Assembly (NCBI GenBank): GCA_043228905.1 | Contig: JBHGNT010000007.1 | Span: forward strand, 16,678,001-16,742,000 | DNA: 64,000 nt | Direction of reading: 5' to 3' | From: Azolla caroliniana | Taxonomy: Eukaryota; Polypodiophyta | In this document: one piece after another, positions 1 through 9,100 of the stretch | How positions within the stretch are numbered: the first letter of the stretch is position 1 | How the letters are laid out: every line of letters begins with the position of its first letter | Notes under the pieces: model-generated | Told to the model about the DNA's origin: nothing | What the model saw: the letters and a program-made list of their open reading frames with translations, nothing else | Database searches by the model: none | Translations under genes and position numbers: made by a program

Positions 1-3000
1 TTGGAAACGTCAATTGGAGGTGGGGGAGGTGTAACACGACCCGGAATAGAGCTCGTTGTGTAGGGCTCCAAAAGTGAAACATGGAAGACCGGGTGAAGAC
101 GCATATGAGGAGGAAGATCAAGACGAAATGTCACATCATTGATCTTACCACTTATGACATATGGGCCAAAACGTTGATAATCCAATTTGTAGCAAGGTCG
201 GGTCGTTTTAATGCTACCTTGTAAGAGCCATACACGATCGCCTACTTGAAATGTAGTCGATGAATCACGCCGATGACGGTCAGCAATCTTCTTTTGAGTG
301 TTTTGGGCTTCACATAAATGATGCAAAAGCATATCCTGAACTTCTTGGAGTCGAGTGAGCCGATCTTCAGCAGCTGGGTTTTTTGGGAGTTCAGGATGTT
401 CAAGCATCGTCCAACGAGGATGGTACCCAATGTTTGCGAAAAATGGGGAATATCCAGTAGAAGAATGCTCGGAGTTGTTATAAGCAAATTCTGCCAAAGG
501 TAGTAAATCCACCCAATCATCTTGTTGATAGTTGACAAAACAACGTAGATATTGCTCGACTGTTTGGTTGGTGCGCTCACTCTGCCCATTAGTCTCTGGA
601 TGGTAGCCGGAAGAGAGTTTACAAGAAGTATGTAAGAGTTTGAACATGTGCCGCCAAAATTTCGAGATGAATTGGGGACCCCGATCACTGATAATATCAT
701 CCGGAAGACCATGATGGCGAAACACCTCCCGCATGAGTAAATCAGCTGTCTCTTGACTAGTAATGGTCTTTGTGCATGGAAGGAAATGTGCCATCTTCGT
801 AAAACGATCGACAACCGTGAGAATCGAATCAAATCCCTTGGAAGGTGGAAGATCCGTAATAAAGTCCAAGGAAATAGATTTCCATGGGCTCTCCGGAATA
901 GGCATGGGCTGTAATAAGCCACATGGATGATGTCGAGGCTTTTTTGATCGACAACATGTATCACAGCTACGAACATAATCCGTAACAAAATGGCGAAGCC
1001 GTGGCCACCAATATCGGCGAGAAATCAACTCAAAAGTCTTGTGGATGCCGAAGTGTCCCGCCATTGGTGTGTCATGACATTGTTGCATGACTTTGAGTCG
1101 AGAAGGACCGTCAGGCACATACAAGAGAGTTTGTCGAAAAAGTAACCCATCATGCCAACTAAACTGGGTGTAGTCTAGACGAGGATTTTGAGTTTGGGAG
1201 CTAGATGCACGATTTGGGATAATATGGCTCAAAACCTCTTGGGCGAACGCATCAGTCGCAATCTGCTCACGAATGGAATCAAGAAGCCTTGAATCTCCCG
1301 GTGTGTTGATAGTATGCATTGCCATTATTCGTAGACGATCAGGACCTAAGAGGATTTGCTTTTGGCTTTCAAATGCGGCCTCTCCAGGTTGAAGTTCCAT
1401 ATACGAACGTCTAGATAAAGCATCTGCTTTTCCTTGTTGCATCCCAGGGCGATATAGAATTACAAAATCGAAACGAGTTAAGAACTGCGCCCAACGAGCT
1501 TGTCGTCGATTCAAGACTCGAGCACTTTGAAAGTATGTTAGATTTTTATGATCATTGTAGACAATAATCTGCTGAGAAGAACCCTCTAGAAAATGACGCC
1601 ATTGTTGAAAAGAATCCACAATGGCAAGAAGCTCTTTGTCGTGAATCTCATAGTTGATTTCTGCGGCTTCAAATTTTCGTGAGTGAAAAGCCACCGGGTG
1701 CAGTTCACCATCATCACCAATTTGGGATAGTACACTTCCGAGTGCGAAATCCGATGCATCAGCTTCAAGTATAAAGCGCCTCATTGGATCGACATGGATT
1801 AAGATTGGTGCGGATGTAAATGCTTGCTTTAAACCCTCAAATGCAGAGTTCGCATCTATACTCCATACAAATGATCGATTCTTGTGCGTCAGTTGAGTGA
1901 GGGGCAACACAATTTTTGAATAATCTTTGATGAACTTGCGATAAAAGTTTGCGAACCCCAAAAAACATTGCACATCTCGCACGGACTGTGGTGTTTGCCA
2001 ATCCAAAATTGTTTGAACCTTTGATGGATCCATAGAGATGCCATTTGAAGAGACTATGTACCCCAAAAACTCCACTTGACATTGGTCGAAACTACACTTC
2101 TCCAATTTTGCATAGAGACCATACTCTCGTAGCCGTTGCAAAACTTGGCGAACATGTATATCATGTTCTTCTTGAGTTTTTGAGTAGATCAAGATATCAT
2201 CCAGGTAAACAATGATGAAGATATCGAGGAAGTCTCGAAAAATATCATTCGCCATATGTTGGAAGACTGCTGGTGCATTCGTGAGGCCAAAAGGCATCAC
2301 TGTGTACTCAAAATGACCATAGCGAGTGCGGAACGCCGTCTTCCATTCATCCCCAGGACGAATTCGAACAAGGTTGTAGGCACCTCGAAGATCTAACTTC
2401 GTCAAATACTTTGCTTCACTGAGGCGTTCTAGAAGGCTTGAGATCAATGGGAGAGCATATCGGTTTCTAACGGTCACTTTATTCAAGCCTCGATAATCCA
2501 CGACCATACGAAGCGTACCATCTTTCTTCTTAACGAAAAAGATGGGTGCACCAGCAGGAGATTTTGAATGTTGGATGAAACCATTTGCCAAGTTCTCATT
2601 GATATATTCTCGAAGAACCTCTAACTCCGTGGGCGAAAGATTATAAATTGGTCCCCATGGAGGCTCTTTTCCTGGCTGCAAATCAATTGGGCAATCATAT
2701 GGTCGATGCTCTGGTAGTCTATTAGCCTTCACCTTATCGAACACATCGGAGAATTCTATGTACTTCTTTGGTAGTTGGACCCCCAATTCTTGTGAGCTAG
2801 ATGAGGGAGTTGCTAAAACCGCAAATACCATCATGTCTTCCTTTCTTCCATCCTCTCGTAATTGATGTATAGAGATTGTTGAAATTGTGGGGGATCCTAG
2901 ATCCTTAGTTGGAGCTTCAAGAGACTTGGATTGTACGGTGACCTCTTCAATAGTTCTTTTTCTCCAATCAATGGTTGGGTTATGTAACTCAAACCAAGGA

Positions 3001-3365
3001 AGACCAAGAACTAGAGAGTGCTCCGGACTACTAATGATGTTAAATGAGATGACACTAGCCAAATTACCTAGGACTACACGAATTGGTTCAGACTCTTCGA
3101 CTATATCTCCTGATGCTATAGGGCGACCATCGATGACTCCTACAGCTACTGGGTTTGGGAGTTTTTTCAAGATGATGTTTTGAGTCAATGCAAACTCGCG
3201 ATCCATGAAACAAGAATTGGCTCCGGAATCTAGGAGGGCAGAGGCTAGGGCGCGATGACCTGTAGATGTGCTAAGCTCGACTTGTGCAGAAAAAACTCTA
3301 CTAACTTGATTTGATGCAATGGAACCACAACTAGGTACTGACTCTACATAACTAGGATGGTCCAA
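1..3365 (-). CDS. Family A chromovirus copy 1: pol polyprotein, runs off left edge
   Basis: Pol polyprotein (protease, reverse transcriptase, RNase H, integrase) of a Ty3/gypsy chromovirus. It lies base for base 6266 bases before copy 2 with no indel in the parts I aligned. The frame has no stop from about 3365 down to base 1, so only the C-terminal chromodomain tail lies outside the window. Visible motifs are the protease DSGA, the RT YLDD and the integrase zinc-finger and core regions seen in copies 2 and 3. No ATG opens it. The frame is entered from gag by the -1 shift described at 3398-3404; the first possible near-cognate start is a TTG at 3365. Few differences from copies 2 and 3 indicate recent amplification. 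Confidence 0.88.
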   Translation of the reverse strand, partial: MDHPSYVESVPSCGSIASNQVSRVFSAQVELSTSTGHRALASALLDSGANSCFMDREFALTQNIILKKLPNPVAVGVIDGRPIASGDIVEESEPIRVVLGNLASVISFNIISSPEHSLVLGLPWFELHNPTIDWRKRTIEEVTVQSKSLEAPTKDLGSPTISTISIHQLREDGRKEDMMVFAVLATPSSSSQELGVQLPKKYIEFSDVFDKVKANRLPEHRPYDCPIDLQPGKEPPWGPIYNLSPTELEVLREYINENLANGFIQHSKSPAGAPIFFVKKKDGTLRMVVDYRGLNKVTVRNRYALPLISSLLERLSEAKYLTKLDLRGAYNLVRIRPGDEWKTAFRTRYGHFEYTVMPFGLTNAPAVFQHMANDIFRDFLDIFIIVYLDDILIYSKTQEEHDIHVRQVLQRLREYGLYAKLEKCSFDQCQVEFLGYIVSSNGISMDPSKVQTILDWQTPQSVRDVQCFLGFANFYRKFIKDYSKIVLPLTQLTHKNRSFVWSIDANSAFEGLKQAFTSAPILIHVDPMRRFILEADASDFALGSVLSQIGDDGELHPVAFHSRKFEAAEINYEIHDKELLAIVDSFQQWRHFLEGSSQQIIVYNDHKNLTYFQSARVLNRRQARWAQFLTRFDFVILYRPGMQQGKADALSRRSYMELQPGEAAFESQKQILLGPDRLRIMAMHTINTPGDSRLLDSIREQIATDAFAQEVLSHIIPNRASSSQTQNPRLDYTQFSWHDGLLFRQTLLYVPDGPSRLKVMQQCHDTPMAGHFGIHKTFELISRRYWWPRLRHFVTDYVRSCDTCCRSKKPRHHPCGLLQPMPIPESPWKSISLDFITDLPPSKGFDSILTVVDRFTKMAHFLPCTKTITSQETADLLMREVFRHHGLPDDIISDRGPQFISKFWRHMFKLLHTSCKLSSGYHPETNGQSERTNQTVEQYLRCFVNYQQDDWVDLLPLAEFAYNNSEHSSTGYSPFFANIGYHPRWTMLEHPELPKNPAAEDRLTRLQEVQDMLLHHLCEAQNTQKKIADRHRRDSSTTFQVGDRVWLLQGSIKTTRPCYKLDYQRFGPYVISGKINDVTFRLDLPPHMRLHPVFHVSLLEPYTTSSIPGRVTPPPPPIDVS

Positions 3366-3391
3366 CCAAATGGCTCCTATTTTGGCCGGAC

Positions 3392-4519
3392 TTATTCGTT
3401 TAACACATCCTCTAATTGGCTCAAGACATCAAATCTATTCTCATGGCATGGGCTATTAGGCTTAGTACTTAAGTTATTAGAAGTGATAGTAGAACTTGAT
3501 GTAGGGTTGTCATGTGCACTTACTTGGTAAACTTGACGCCTGGGTTTATGTGGACAATTCACAGCTATATGTCCTGGACCACCACAGTAGAGGCATAGGC
3601 GATGCGCCCGACGTCGTTGTTTCTCAGCATCTGATAAGGGCCCTCGACGTTGTGTCGACTCTATTTCCATCGGAGTGGGACCATCCCTCGTAACGGGTCT
3701 AGAACCTTGTGGCGGTGTGGCGACTATAGAAGCGTATGTCTGTTCCGGTTGGCGGCGTAACATTTGTTGACGTTCAGAACGTCGCTCAAATAGGCGATTA
3801 TCACATCGCACAGCTCGGCTAATAGCTTCAGTAAGAGACTTTGGATCTTCATGGAAAGTAAGAAGAAGATCTTTGACATCGTTACGCAAACCCTGACGGA
3901 ATTGATCCATTAAGGCTGCCTCATCCCAAGGGATGTCGCATGCCAAGAGACGGAAATCTGCGGCATAAGCTGAAGCGGGACGATCTCCTTGTCGGAGTCT
4001 TCGAATCTTGTTTATTGCAGTCCTAGTGCTATCCGTATCTCCAAAACTAGCTTGAAACTCCTTAACGAATGCCTCGAAATCCTCCAGTAATGGTGATTTC
4101 TTCTCAAGAAGTGGTGCAAACCATGCTAACGCTGTACCGCTTAGCAAGGTTCCTATTAATCCCACACGGGCAGCATCAGTTGGATACCGATTGGGATGTA
4201 ACTGAATCACCAAACGAACTTGATTCAGGAAACCTCGAAAGAGAGATCTGGTACCATCAAACTTGGCAGGGAGGCTAATCTTTGGTTCCCTTGGGGAGTT
4301 TTGAACCCCCGCCGCTTGTTCTCGTAATGTTAATATAGTAGCCTCAAGTTGATGAACCCGTTGTGATAACTCCTCATATTGATGAGCTTTCTCAGTACTG
4401 ACTTGTTGAAGATCCCCGAGTAGCCTTTGATTTTCTTGCTCTAATGCCACAAACTTAGTGGTGAGCATATCGAGCTCCGAAAGGACACGCATATACTCTT
4501 GCTTGCTGACCGACTCCAT
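3392..4519 (-). CDS. gag: Family A copy 1: gag
   Basis: Capsid/nucleocapsid protein of 375 aa, starting at an ATG 86 bases after the 5' LTR in the minus sense. Residues about 10-70 are a Gln/Leu/Glu-rich coiled coil. About 85-235 is a retrotransposon gag capsid region (KFDGTRSLFRGFLNQ, then GTALAWFAPL). About 309-322 is one CCHC zinc knuckle, CLYCGGPGHIAVNC, for packaging RNA. The last codons are TTA AAC GAA TAA. Pol follows in the -1 frame. Copy 3 gag differs at only a few residues (for example Gln/His in the coiled coil and Ala/Val in the capsid). Confidence 0.92.
   Translation of the reverse strand: MESVSKQEYMRVLSELDMLTTKFVALEQENQRLLGDLQQVSTEKAHQYEELSQRVHQLEATILTLREQAAGVQNSPREPKISLPAKFDGTRSLFRGFLNQVRLVIQLHPNRYPTDAARVGLIGTLLSGTALAWFAPLLEKKSPLLEDFEAFVKEFQASFGDTDSTRTAINKIRRLRQGDRPASAYAADFRLLACDIPWDEAALMDQFRQGLRNDVKDLLLTFHEDPKSLTEAISRAVRCDNRLFERRSERQQMLRRQPEQTYASIVATPPQGSRPVTRDGPTPMEIESTQRRGPLSDAEKQRRRAHRLCLYCGGPGHIAVNCPHKPRRQVYQVSAHDNPTSSSTITSNNLSTKPNSPCHENRFDVLSQLEDVLNE
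3398..3404 (-). promoter_or_regulatory. -1 frameshift slippery heptamer, copy 1
   Basis: Minus-strand G TTA AAC, in gag codon phase, two codons before the gag stop. Pol is open in the -1 frame through this point. The same heptamer occurs at every gag-pol junction in the window. GUUAAAC is a known -1 frameshift site in equine arteritis virus. Confidence 0.7.
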
Positions 4520-4604
4520 AACCGCGGGGGAAAAAGAAAGAAGGATAAAGAAGAAAGCTTGCTAGGGTTATTGGAGAAAGGGAAAAGAAATATTTGGTTC
4601 AAAC

Positions 4605-5153
4605 TGTCGTGACTCTTGAGTAGGAAGCAGAGAGAGAGAGATGGCGATAGAGATAACGATAACGATAGAGATGGCGAGAGCGGTAGAGATAGCGATAGCG
4701 ATAGCAAAAGAGAGTGAAAGAGGGAGAGAGTGCGAGAGAGAGAAAAGTATAAGTGAGAGATAAGAAATGGGAATGCGATTATATTATGAGAAAGAAGATT
4801 ACAAGGAGTAGGCTAAGGGCTAAAGACTGGTGTTGAACCGAATGAGTTGTGATGAGTGTATGGACTCTTATTTATAGGCCCTTATGGAGTATTCTAGAAT
4901 GTTCTAGAATATTTTAGATATTTATGAATAATAATAATAATAAATATAATCATGAAATATTCAAGAACATTCTAGAATAATCTAGAATGTTCTAAATATC
5001 TCGCCATAACTAAACATATAATTATTATGATTACATCTCACATATGTTATTACAATGGTTAAAGTACAATATGTAAACCAAGAGGTTATGGGTTCGATTC
5101 CTGGTTTGCCAAGATGAATGTCATGATAACCCAAGATGTATGTCTTCATGACA
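4605..5153 (-). repeat. Family A LTR, 5' LTR of copy 1
   Basis: 549 bp, TG...CA. In the minus sense it starts TGTCATGAAG and ends AGTCACGACA, and is followed by GTTTGAACC (primer site 4592-4602) and the gag leader. It contains a TATA box and an antisense tRNA-like stretch, and its 3' part is a degenerate GAGAGA/GCGATA simple repeat. The primer site has one mismatch to the LTR's predicted RNA 5' end (ATTTGG against ATTCGG). No clear target duplication was found, as LTR fragments abut it. Confidence 0.9.
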
Positions 5154-5158
5154 TTCAG

Positions 5159-5480
5159 TTTGAACCGAATGAGTTGTGATGAGTGTATGGACTCTTATTT
5201 ATAGGCCCTTATGGAGTATTCTAGAATGTTCTAGAATATTTTAGATATTTATGAATAATAATAATAATAAATATAATCATGAAATATTCAAGAACATTCT
5301 AGAATAATCTAGAATGTTCTAAATATCTCGTAATAACTAAACATATAATTATTATGATTACATCTCACATATGTTATTACAATGGTTAAAGTACAATATG
5401 TAAACCAAGAGGTTATGGGTTCGATTCCTGGTTCGCCAAGATGAATGTCATGATAAGCCAAGATGTATGTCTTCATGACA
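5159..5480 (-). repeat. Family A LTR fragment
   Basis: About 322 bp of the 5' (U3) part of the LTR in the minus sense, ending TGACA on the plus strand. It is squeezed between two complete LTRs. It joins the preceding LTR through TTCAG and matches from 'TTGAACCGAATGAG' onward, so it begins at the conserved self-primer sequence. It is probably a product of recombination between neighbouring elements. Confidence 0.85.
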
Positions 5481-5484
5481 TTAC

Positions 5485-6033
5485 TGTCGTGACTCTTGAG
5501 TAGGAAGCAGAGAGAGAGCGATGGCGATAGAGATAACGATAACGATAGAGATGGCGAGAGCGGTAGAGATAGCGATAGTGATAGCAAAAGAGAGTGAAAA
5601 AGGGAGAGAGTGCGAGAGAGAGAAAAGTATAAGTGAGAGATAAGAAATGGGAATGAGATTATATTATGAGAAAGAAGATTACAAGGAGTAGGCTAAGGGC
5701 TAAAGACTGGTGTTGAACCGAATGAGTTGTGATGAGTGTATGGACTCTTATTTATAGGCCCTTATGGAGTATTCTAGAATGTTCTAGAATATTTTAGATA
5801 TTTATGAATAATAATAATAATAAATATAATCATGAAATATTCAAGAACATTCTAGAATAATCTAGAATGTTCTAAATATCTCGTAATAACTAAACATATA
5901 ATTATTATGATTACATCTCACATATGTTATTACAATGGTTAAAGTACAATATGTAAACCAAGAGGTTATGGGTTCGATTCCTGGTTCGCCAAGATGAATG
6001 TCATGATAAGCCAAGATGTATGTCTTCATGACA
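5485..6033 (-). repeat. Family A LTR, 3' LTR of copy 2
   Basis: 549 bp, same length and ends as the other complete family A LTRs. In the minus sense it directly follows the polypurine tract AAAAGGGGGGATAA (6034-6047), so it is the 3' LTR of copy 2. Its first bases supply the stop codon of pol (TCATGA). Confidence 0.9.
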
Positions 6034-9000
6034 TTATCCCCCCTTTTCGATGACGAGTTGCACGAGTCGGAAGAAAAGAGTTCAGACTTGGTTTATGAGG
6101 ATATTGGTTGTGAAATGCAACAACCATGTCGGAGGCATTGGCAAGATGTTCGGCAGGCTCCCATGTTCGATCATTAGGTGTATAGCCTAACCAATCAACC
6201 AAGTAGTATAGTTTGTTGCGAATGATCTTGGAGTCGAGGATAGCGGCAACCTCATATTCAGAGCCATTGGAAACGTCAATTGGAGGTGGGGGAGGTGTAA
6301 CACGACCCGGAATAGAGCTCGTTGTGTAGGGCTCCAAAAGTGAAACATGGAAGACCGGGTGAAGACGCATATGAGGAGGAAGATCAAGACGAAATGTCAC
6401 ATCATTGATCTTACCACTTATGACATATGGGCCAAAACGTTGATAATCCAATTTGTAGCAAGGTCGGGTCGTTTTAATGCTACCTTGTAAGAGCCATACA
6501 CGATCGCCTACTTGAAATGTAGTCGATGAATCACGCCGATGACGGTCAGCAATCTTCTTTTGAGTGTTTTGGGCTTCACATAAATGATGCAAAAGCATAT
6601 CCTGAACTTCTTGGAGTCGAGTGAGCCGATCTTCAGCAGCTGAGTTTTTTGGGAGTTCAGGATGTTCAAGCATCGTCCAACGAGGATGGTACCCAATGTT
6701 TGCAAAAAATGGGGAATATCCAGTAGAAGAATGCTCGGAGTTGTTATAAGCAAATTCTGCCAAAGGTAGTAAATCCACCCAATCATCTTGTTGATAGTTG
6801 ACAAAACAACGTAGATATTGCTCGACTGTTTGGTTGGTGCGCTCACTCTGCCCATTAGTCTCTGGATGGTAGCCGGAAGAGAGTTTACAAGAAGTATGTA
6901 AGAGTTTGAACATGTGCCGCCAAAATTTCGAGATGAATTGGGGACCCCGATCACTGATAATATCATCCGGAAGACCATGATGGCGAAACACCTCCCGCAT
7001 GAGTAAATCAGCTATCTCTTGACTAGTAATGGTCTTTGTGCATGGAAGGAAATGTGCCATCTTCGTAAAACGATCGACAACCGTGAGAATCGAATCAAAT
7101 CCCTTGGAAGGTAGAAGATCCGTAATAAAGTCCAAGGAAATAGATTTCCATGGGCTCTCCGGAATAGGCATTGGCTGTAATAAGCCATATGGATGATGTC
7201 GAGGCTTTTTTGATCGGCAACATGTATCACAGCTACGAACATAATCCGTAACAAAATGGTGAAGCCGTGGCCACCAATATCGGCGAGAAATCAACTCAAA
7301 AGTCTTGTGGATGCCGAAGTGTCCCACCATTGGTGTGTCATGACATTGTTGCATGACTTTGAGTCGAGAAGGACCGTCAGGCACATACAAGAGAGTTTGT
7401 CGAAAAAGTAACCCATCATGCCAACTAAACTGGGTGTAGTCTAGACGAGGATTTTGAGTTTGGGAGCTAGATGCACGATTTGGGATAATATGGCTCAAAA
7501 CCTCTTGGGCGAACGCATCAGTCGCAATCTGCTCACGAATGGAATCAAGAAGCCTTGAATCTCCCGGTGTGTTGATGGTATGCATTGCCATTATTCGTAG
7601 ACGATCAGGACCTAAGAGGATTTGCTTTTGGCTTTCAAATGCGGCCTCTCCAGGTTGAAGTTCCATATACGAACGTCTAGATAAAGCATCTGCTTTTCCT
7701 TGTTGCATCCCAGGGCGATATAGAATTACAAAATCGAAACGAGTTAAGAACTGCGCCCAACGAGCTTGTCGTCGATTCAAGACTCGAGCACTTTGAAAGT
7801 ATGTTAGATTTTTATGATCATTGTAGACAATAATCTGCTGAGAAGAACCCTCCAGAAAATGACGCCATTGTTGAAAAGAATCCACAATGGCAAGAAGCTC
7901 TTTGTCGTGAATCTCATAGTTGATTTCTGCGGCTTCAAATTTTCGTGAGTGAAAAGCCACCGGGTGCAGTTCACCATCATCACCAATTTGGGATAGTACA
8001 CTTCCGAGTGCGAAATCCGATGCATCAGCTTCAAGTATAAAGCGCCTCATTGGATCGACATGGATTAAGATTGGTGCGGATGTAAATGCTTGCTTTAAAC
8101 CCTCAAATGCAGAGTTCGCATCTATACTCCATACAAATGGTCGATTCTTGTGCGTCAGTTGAGTGAGGGGCAACACAATTTTTGAATAATCTTTGATGAA
8201 CTTGCGATAAAAGTTTGCGAACCCCAAAAAACATTGCACATCTCGCACGGACTGTGGTGTTTGCCAATCCAAAATTGTTTGAACCTTTGATGGATCCATA
8301 GAGATGCCATTTGAAGAGACTATGTACCCCAAAAACTCCACTTGACATTGGTCGAAACTACACTTCTCCAATTTTGCATAGAGACCATACTCTCGTAGCC
8401 GTTGCAAAACTTGGCGAACATGTATATCATGTTCTTCTTGAGTTTTTGAGTAGATCAAGATATCATCCAGGTAAACAATGATGAAGATATCGAGGAAGTC
8501 TCGAAAAATATCATTCGCCATATGTTGGAAGACTGCTGGTGCATTCGTGAGGCCAAAAGGCATCACTGTGTACTCAAAATGACCATAGCGAGTGCGGAAC
8601 GCCGTCTTCCATTCATCCCCAGGACGAATTCGAACAAGGTTGTAGGCACCTCGAAGATCTAACTTCGTGAAATACTTTGCTTCACTGAGGCGTTCTAGAA
8701 GGCTTGAGATCAATGGGAGAGCATATCGGTTTCTAACGGTCACTTTATTCAAGCCTCGATAATCCACGACCATACGAAGCGTACCATCTTTCTTCTTAAC
8801 GAAAAAGATGGGTGCACCAGCAGGAGATTTTGAATGTTGGATAAAACCATTTGCCAAGTTCTCATTGATATATTCTCGAAGAACCTCTAACTCCGTGGGC
8901 GAAAGATTATAAATTGGTCCCCATGGAGGCTCTTTTCCTGGCTGCAAATCAATTGGGCAATCATATGGTCGATGCTCTGGTAGTCTATTAGCATTCACCT

Positions 9001-9100
9001 TATCGAACACATCGGAGAATTCTATGTACTTCTTTGGTAGTTGGACCCCCAATTCTTGTGAGCTAGATGAGGGAGTTGCTAAAACCGCAAATACCATCAT
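6026..9100 (-). CDS. pol: Family A copy 2: pol lacking gag and the protease N-terminus
   Basis: An open frame of 1024 codons. RT spans about residues 65-300, with YLDD at about 210-213. RNase H follows with EADASDFALGSVLSQ. Integrase has its HHCC zinc finger, the D, D35E core motifs (LDFITDL, ISDRGPQF, NGQSERTNQ) and a C-terminal chromodomain at about 948-1000 (EYEVAAILDS...YYLVDWLGY...TWEPAEHL). The chromodomain is expected to guide integration to marked chromatin. The ATG used here is internal: in a complete element it lies 178 residues into pol. Upstream sequence, including the DSGA protease motif, gag and 5' LTR, is missing because copy 2 is cut at about 9170 and joined to copy 3. The stop codon lies inside the 3' LTR. 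It is probably not expressed from its own promoter. Confidence 0.85.
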   Translation of the reverse strand: MMVFAVLATPSSSSQELGVQLPKKYIEFSDVFDKVNANRLPEHRPYDCPIDLQPGKEPPWGPIYNLSPTELEVLREYINENLANGFIQHSKSPAGAPIFFVKKKDGTLRMVVDYRGLNKVTVRNRYALPLISSLLERLSEAKYFTKLDLRGAYNLVRIRPGDEWKTAFRTRYGHFEYTVMPFGLTNAPAVFQHMANDIFRDFLDIFIIVYLDDILIYSKTQEEHDIHVRQVLQRLREYGLYAKLEKCSFDQCQVEFLGYIVSSNGISMDPSKVQTILDWQTPQSVRDVQCFLGFANFYRKFIKDYSKIVLPLTQLTHKNRPFVWSIDANSAFEGLKQAFTSAPILIHVDPMRRFILEADASDFALGSVLSQIGDDGELHPVAFHSRKFEAAEINYEIHDKELLAIVDSFQQWRHFLEGSSQQIIVYNDHKNLTYFQSARVLNRRQARWAQFLTRFDFVILYRPGMQQGKADALSRRSYMELQPGEAAFESQKQILLGPDRLRIMAMHTINTPGDSRLLDSIREQIATDAFAQEVLSHIIPNRASSSQTQNPRLDYTQFSWHDGLLFRQTLLYVPDGPSRLKVMQQCHDTPMVGHFGIHKTFELISRRYWWPRLHHFVTDYVRSCDTCCRSKKPRHHPYGLLQPMPIPESPWKSISLDFITDLLPSKGFDSILTVVDRFTKMAHFLPCTKTITSQEIADLLMREVFRHHGLPDDIISDRGPQFISKFWRHMFKLLHTSCKLSSGYHPETNGQSERTNQTVEQYLRCFVNYQQDDWVDLLPLAEFAYNNSEHSSTGYSPFFANIGYHPRWTMLEHPELPKNSAAEDRLTRLQEVQDMLLHHLCEAQNTQKKIADRHRRDSSTTFQVGDRVWLLQGSIKTTRPCYKLDYQRFGPYVISGKINDVTFRLDLPPHMRLHPVFHVSLLEPYTTSSIPGRVTPPPPPIDVSNGSEYEVAAILDSKIIRNKLYYLVDWLGYTPNDRTWEPAEHLANASDMVVAFHNQYPHKPSLNSFLPTRATRHRKGGIMS

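Noticed and set aside
242-988. A 248-codon minus-strand frame, repeated at 9491-10237 and partly at 6508-7254
   Set aside because: It is a wrong-frame reading of the conserved integrase region in each family A copy; the true pol frame is open across it.
2887-3183. Plus-strand frames inside the family A pol and gag (also 12136-12432, 4069-4278, 13318-13527)
   Set aside because: They are antisense shadows of protease and gag codons, identical between copies only because the copies are near identical.
4441-4707. Ser/Leu-repeat frame of 88 codons (also 5309-5587)
   Set aside because: Produced by the GAGAGA/GCGATA simple repeat in the LTR.
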